A DNA stretch of 18,533 nucleotides, from the NCBI GenBank assembly GCA_022844575.1, contig JALHLL010000008.1, positions 8,815-27,347 on the forward strand. The letters run 5' to 3'. Position 1 is the stretch's first letter, and every line of letters starts with the position of its first letter. Under the pieces are notes generated by a model that was not told the origin of the DNA, did not search any database, and saw only the letters and a list, made by a program, of their open reading frames with translations. Shown piece after piece: positions 16,887 through 18,533 of this stretch. This DNA comes from a bacterium (lineage in GTDB: Bacteria; Bacteroidota; Ignavibacteria; Kapaibacteriales; UBA961). A program made the translations under genes and the position numbers.

Positions 16887-17301
16887 TAGGAACCTCTCGG
16901 CTGATTTACTTTATAAAAAACAATGGAGATAGCCATATACAACTATACCCCAATTTTATTTTCATTAAACTATTTGTTATTAAAACTCTTTCGCAACAAA
17001 AACCGACACAACAATAGGAAGTATTATACCTATTTGTAGTACAATTGAATCATTAACGATTGAACGTGAGAATTTGTGCGGTAGGTGCACTGTCATGCTG
17101 CATTCACGATGCAAAATAAAGTTTTCTTTTCATCTGATTCAATGAATTTTTCCCATAAAAGCAAATAGTTTTCCACAACTAAGTTTTCCACAATTAACGT
17201 GTAAACGTAGTTCATTGTAAATGAAGAATATTGCAAAGTTTTCCACATAAACTTACTTGTTTTAGCGAATCCGAGATAGAGCAGTAAGAGTAACGACCGA
17301 C
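16887..17301. other. Regulatory region upstream of nrdJ
   Basis: A 415-bp gap into which the DUF1905 gene and nrdJ both point leftwards. It holds three TTTTCCACA boxes (17169-17247), a minus-strand TATAAT at 17023-17028 without a clear -35 at 16-18 nt, an inverted repeat AATAGG/CCTATT flanking this -10 (10-nt spacer), and a small hairpin TGCAT/ATGCA around 17099-17113. The leader of nrdJ would be about 130 nt if that -10 is used. No ORF is convincing. Confidence 0.5.
17169..17247 (+). promoter_or_regulatory. Cluster of three DnaA-box-like sites (TTTTCCACA)
   Basis: TTTTCCACA occurs at 17169-17177, 17184-17192 and 17239-17247, all on the plus strand and each preceded by AGT or AAGT. The first two are offset by 15 nt. 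It differs by one base from the classical DnaA box TTATCCACA, and TTTTCCACA is a known DnaA box in some bacteria such as cyanobacteria. Position upstream of a ribonucleotide reductase gene recalls DnaA control of E. coli nrdAB; an origin is the alternative. Confidence 0.5.
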
Positions 17302-17311
17302 TTACTCTATC
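17275..17311. other. Imperfect hairpin overlapping the end of the DUF1905 gene
   Basis: GATAGAG plus TAAG (17275-17288, with a 3-nt CAG bulge) pairs with CTTACTCTATC (17301-17311), a stem of 11 bp that includes the stop codon of the leftward DUF1905 gene. On the minus strand no T-run follows, so its role as a terminator is doubtful. Confidence 0.35.
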
Positions 17312-17823
17312 CTGCTTTTTGACTTCATAGAAATGTTTAACTCTTTGTAATCAACCTTTCCCCTATTCTTTACCAAATGATTCGCGATACTAATCGCTCT
17401 CTCTATCTTTTTCTCGGAATTTTTTGCACTGTTGATTATGTACAGAAGCGTTCTTTGTTTACCGGCAGTCAGACTATGAAAGTATGTATCTGCTTCATGA
17501 TCGTAACGAAGAAGTTCAGCAAATTCTTCGGGCATTGGCAATCCGTATTCGCTCGTATCCTCGCGTAGTTGAACTTGAACAACATCACCGGTATCTATAC
17601 CTAATTTCTTGCAAATCGACTTGTTCACCATACATCCGAGCACTCCCTTTCGTACCGAAATGATACCGCATTGAAACTCTATTGTACCATTGAGCAAACA
17701 TACCACCCTACGTGATCCGTCCTCACCGGTGAATACATCAATACATTCATCGGGAACAACAAAATGTCTTGTCCAAACCTTCGTTGTTGAGGTTTCAATT
17801 TTAGCCGAAAAACTGTACTCCAT
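17302..17823 (-). CDS. DUF1905 / YdeI-OmpD-associated family protein
   Basis: A 173-aa soluble protein. Residues about 3-88 match the DUF1905 pattern: FSAKIE at the start, WTRHFVVPDECIDVF, a GSRRVVCLLNGTIEFQCGI stretch and SICKKLGIDTGDVVQVQL, a small beta-barrel related to AbrB-like folds. Residues about 92-160 match the YdeI/OmpD-associated tail: MPEEFAELLRYDHEADTYFHSL, then LLYIINSAKNSEKKIERAISI (the family's I-x-x-A-K-x-x-x-x-R-x-R-I segment). The function is unknown; some members have been linked to bacteriocin tolerance and envelope stress. The start at 17823 is supported by a GGAGAAGAG sequence upstream. It is divergent from the TetR-type gene, 266 bp away. Confidence 0.8.
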   Translation of the reverse strand: MEYSFSAKIETSTTKVWTRHFVVPDECIDVFTGEDGSRRVVCLLNGTIEFQCGIISVRKGVLGCMVNKSICKKLGIDTGDVVQVQLREDTSEYGLPMPEEFAELLRYDHEADTYFHSLTAGKQRTLLYIINSAKNSEKKIERAISIANHLVKNRGKVDYKELNISMKSKSRIE

Positions 17824-17833
17824 ACTAAACTCT

Positions 17834-17869
17834 TCTCCTTATACAAAATTATCACCTCTCCTTATACAA
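17834..17869 (-). repeat. Duplicated TTGTATAAGGAGA element upstream of DUF1905 gene
   Basis: On the minus strand the 13-nt sequence TTGTATAAGGAGA occurs twice, at 17857-17869 and 17834-17846, offset by 23 nt. The copy nearest the gene supplies its Shine-Dalgarno. A near-identical TTGTATAGGAGA lies just before the TetR gene (18073-18084, plus strand). Confidence 0.6.
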
Positions 17870-18017
17870 CGTACTTCTGTTGTACTTTCCACTGACATAC
17901 TGTTGTCACACAAAGAAGATAGTTTTACGCCTCTTTTCAGCGTTTAGAAACTCCAAATACAAAAAATGTTTCCGAAATGCAACTTTTTTTTGCTGACAAC
18001 GTCAGGACTCATTAATT

Positions 18018-18053
18018 TTGTGGAAACTTTTTACACACACATGGTTTCCACAA
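18018..18053. promoter_or_regulatory. 10-bp inverted repeat upstream of the TetR gene (candidate operator)
   Basis: TTGTGGAAAC (18018-18027) and GTTTCCACAA (18044-18053) are exact reverse complements 16 nt apart, ending 36 bp before the TetR start. The spacing places both half-sites on nearby faces of the helix, as for a repressor operator. Each arm also contains TTTCCACA, and TTTTACACA lies between them, so DnaA binding is an alternative reading. Confidence 0.5.
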
Positions 18054-18089
18054 TCACCCTACAGCGGAAAGCTTGTATAGGAGAAAAAA

Positions 18090-18533
18090 ATGATTACTAA
18101 TAAAGAAGCACGTACAATACAAACCAGGGAAAGAATCGTAGGTGCTGCACTCGAAGAGTTCTGTCGTTTCGGTTTCAGTCGCGTTACGATGGATGAACTT
18201 GCCGTTAAACTCGGTATGAGTAAAAAAACGTTGTACCAACACTTTTCAGGTAAAGAGGATGTTTTACGTTCGGCATTAGAGATGCGTCGTTCGGAGATGG
18301 ATTGTAAAATCCATCCGATAGTTCATGACAGCTCCATCAACTTCATTGAGAAAATGGTGCTTATCTGCACACTTATCAGCAATGAGTTTGAAAGAGTAAG
18401 TCCTGTATTACTTGACGACATGAGAAAGCATGCCCCCGAACACTTTAAAGCAATGGAAGAATGGAGAAGAAAAAAAGTAGAGGAAGAATTAGGGGTATTT
18501 ATTCGTGAAGGACGCGAAAAAGGTATGTTTAGA
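18090..18533 (+). CDS. TetR/AcrR-family transcriptional regulator, 3' end outside window
   Basis: The first 148 residues of a TetR-type regulator cut by the right edge. The DNA-binding domain is at about 8-62: TRERIVGAALEEFCRFGFSRVTMDELAVKLGMSKKTLYQHFSGKEDVL, with the helix-turn-helix recognition helix MSKKTLYQHF. The remainder (about 63-148) begins the ligand-binding helical domain and has no recognisable ligand class. AGGAG at 18079-18083 is well placed before the ATG at 18090. It is divergent from the DUF1905 gene. Members usually repress their own gene and a neighbour; the inverted repeat upstream is the candidate operator, and the regulated target may be the gene to the right, which is not in the window. 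Confidence 0.9.
   Translation, partial: MITNKEARTIQTRERIVGAALEEFCRFGFSRVTMDELAVKLGMSKKTLYQHFSGKEDVLRSALEMRRSEMDCKIHPIVHDSSINFIEKMVLICTLISNEFERVSPVLLDDMRKHAPEHFKAMEEWRRKKVEEELGVFIREGREKGMFR

Larger units (their letters stand above)
17824..18089. other. Divergent promoter region between DUF1905 and TetR genes
   Basis: A 266-bp region that must hold both promoters. It contains the duplicated TTGTATAAGGAGA element, small palindromes TGACA/TGTCA (17891-17906) and CTGAC/GTCAG (17993-18005), and the long inverted repeat at 18018-18053. TTGCTG at about 17989 with AT-rich sequence further on could be a promoter of the rightward gene, but it is weak. Confidence 0.45.

Noticed and set aside
16887..17301. 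Cobalamin riboswitch upstream of the B12-dependent reductase
   Set aside because: I looked on the minus strand for the B12-box core (AGCCAGGAGACCTGCC-like) and found none; the GTGCAC and TGCAT hairpins there do not form the expected fold.

Overview
This AT-rich chromosomal window (about 40% G+C by eye) suggests an uncultured Bacteroidota/Chlorobiota-type bacterium (FCB group). Pointers are a DUF2723 membrane protein, a DUF6438 lipoprotein, a secreted protein with a 'VPYAF' N-terminal domain and a C-terminal beta-sandwich-like tail, and an adenosylcobalamin-dependent ribonucleotide reductase with a TSCPD tail. A Kapabacteria- or Ignavibacteria-like host would fit, but this is inference. Many starts carry a clear Shine-Dalgarno sequence (greA, the sigma factor, the anti-sigma gene, smpB, nrdJ, the TetR gene), which is less usual in classical Bacteroidetes.

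Layout. Positions 1-2492 are transcribed leftwards: greA, an ECF sigma factor, an overlapping gene for a membrane-anchored putative anti-sigma factor, a terminator formed by a perfect palindrome, and the 5' part of a DUF2723 glycosyltransferase-like membrane protein. Positions 2493-3093 hold no convincing large gene but do hold a bidirectional terminator with no obvious client and a nested stem structure. Positions 3094-12180 run rightwards: DUF6438 lipoprotein, secreted glycine-rich repeat protein, TPR histidine kinase, two GT9 (heptosyltransferase-family) glycosyltransferases, AraC-type regulator, small membrane protein, smpB. The kinase-GT9-GT9-AraC part is tightly packed (10-nt gap, then 4-nt and 1-nt overlaps) and looks like one operon. 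Positions 12199-16886 run leftwards: a polytopic membrane protein and, upstream of it, nrdJ with its own hairpin terminator. The right end has a 415-bp regulatory region with three TTTTCCACA boxes, a DUF1905/YdeI-family gene (leftward), and a divergent TetR-family regulator cut by the window edge.

How the parts fit. greA, smpB and nrdJ are housekeeping genes (transcript elongation, ribosome rescue, dNTP synthesis). The sigma/anti-sigma pair is a stress or envelope signalling module. The DUF2723 protein, the GT9 pair and the 372-aa membrane protein point to cell-surface glycan or lipid-glycan assembly. The most striking anomalies are a histidine kinase that stops straight after its N box and so lacks the ATP-binding G boxes, the DnaA-box-like cluster upstream of nrdJ (either replication-linked control of nrdJ or a possible origin), and the unexplained structured region between greA and the lipoprotein gene. 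No mobile element, CRISPR array, rRNA or tRNA gene was seen.
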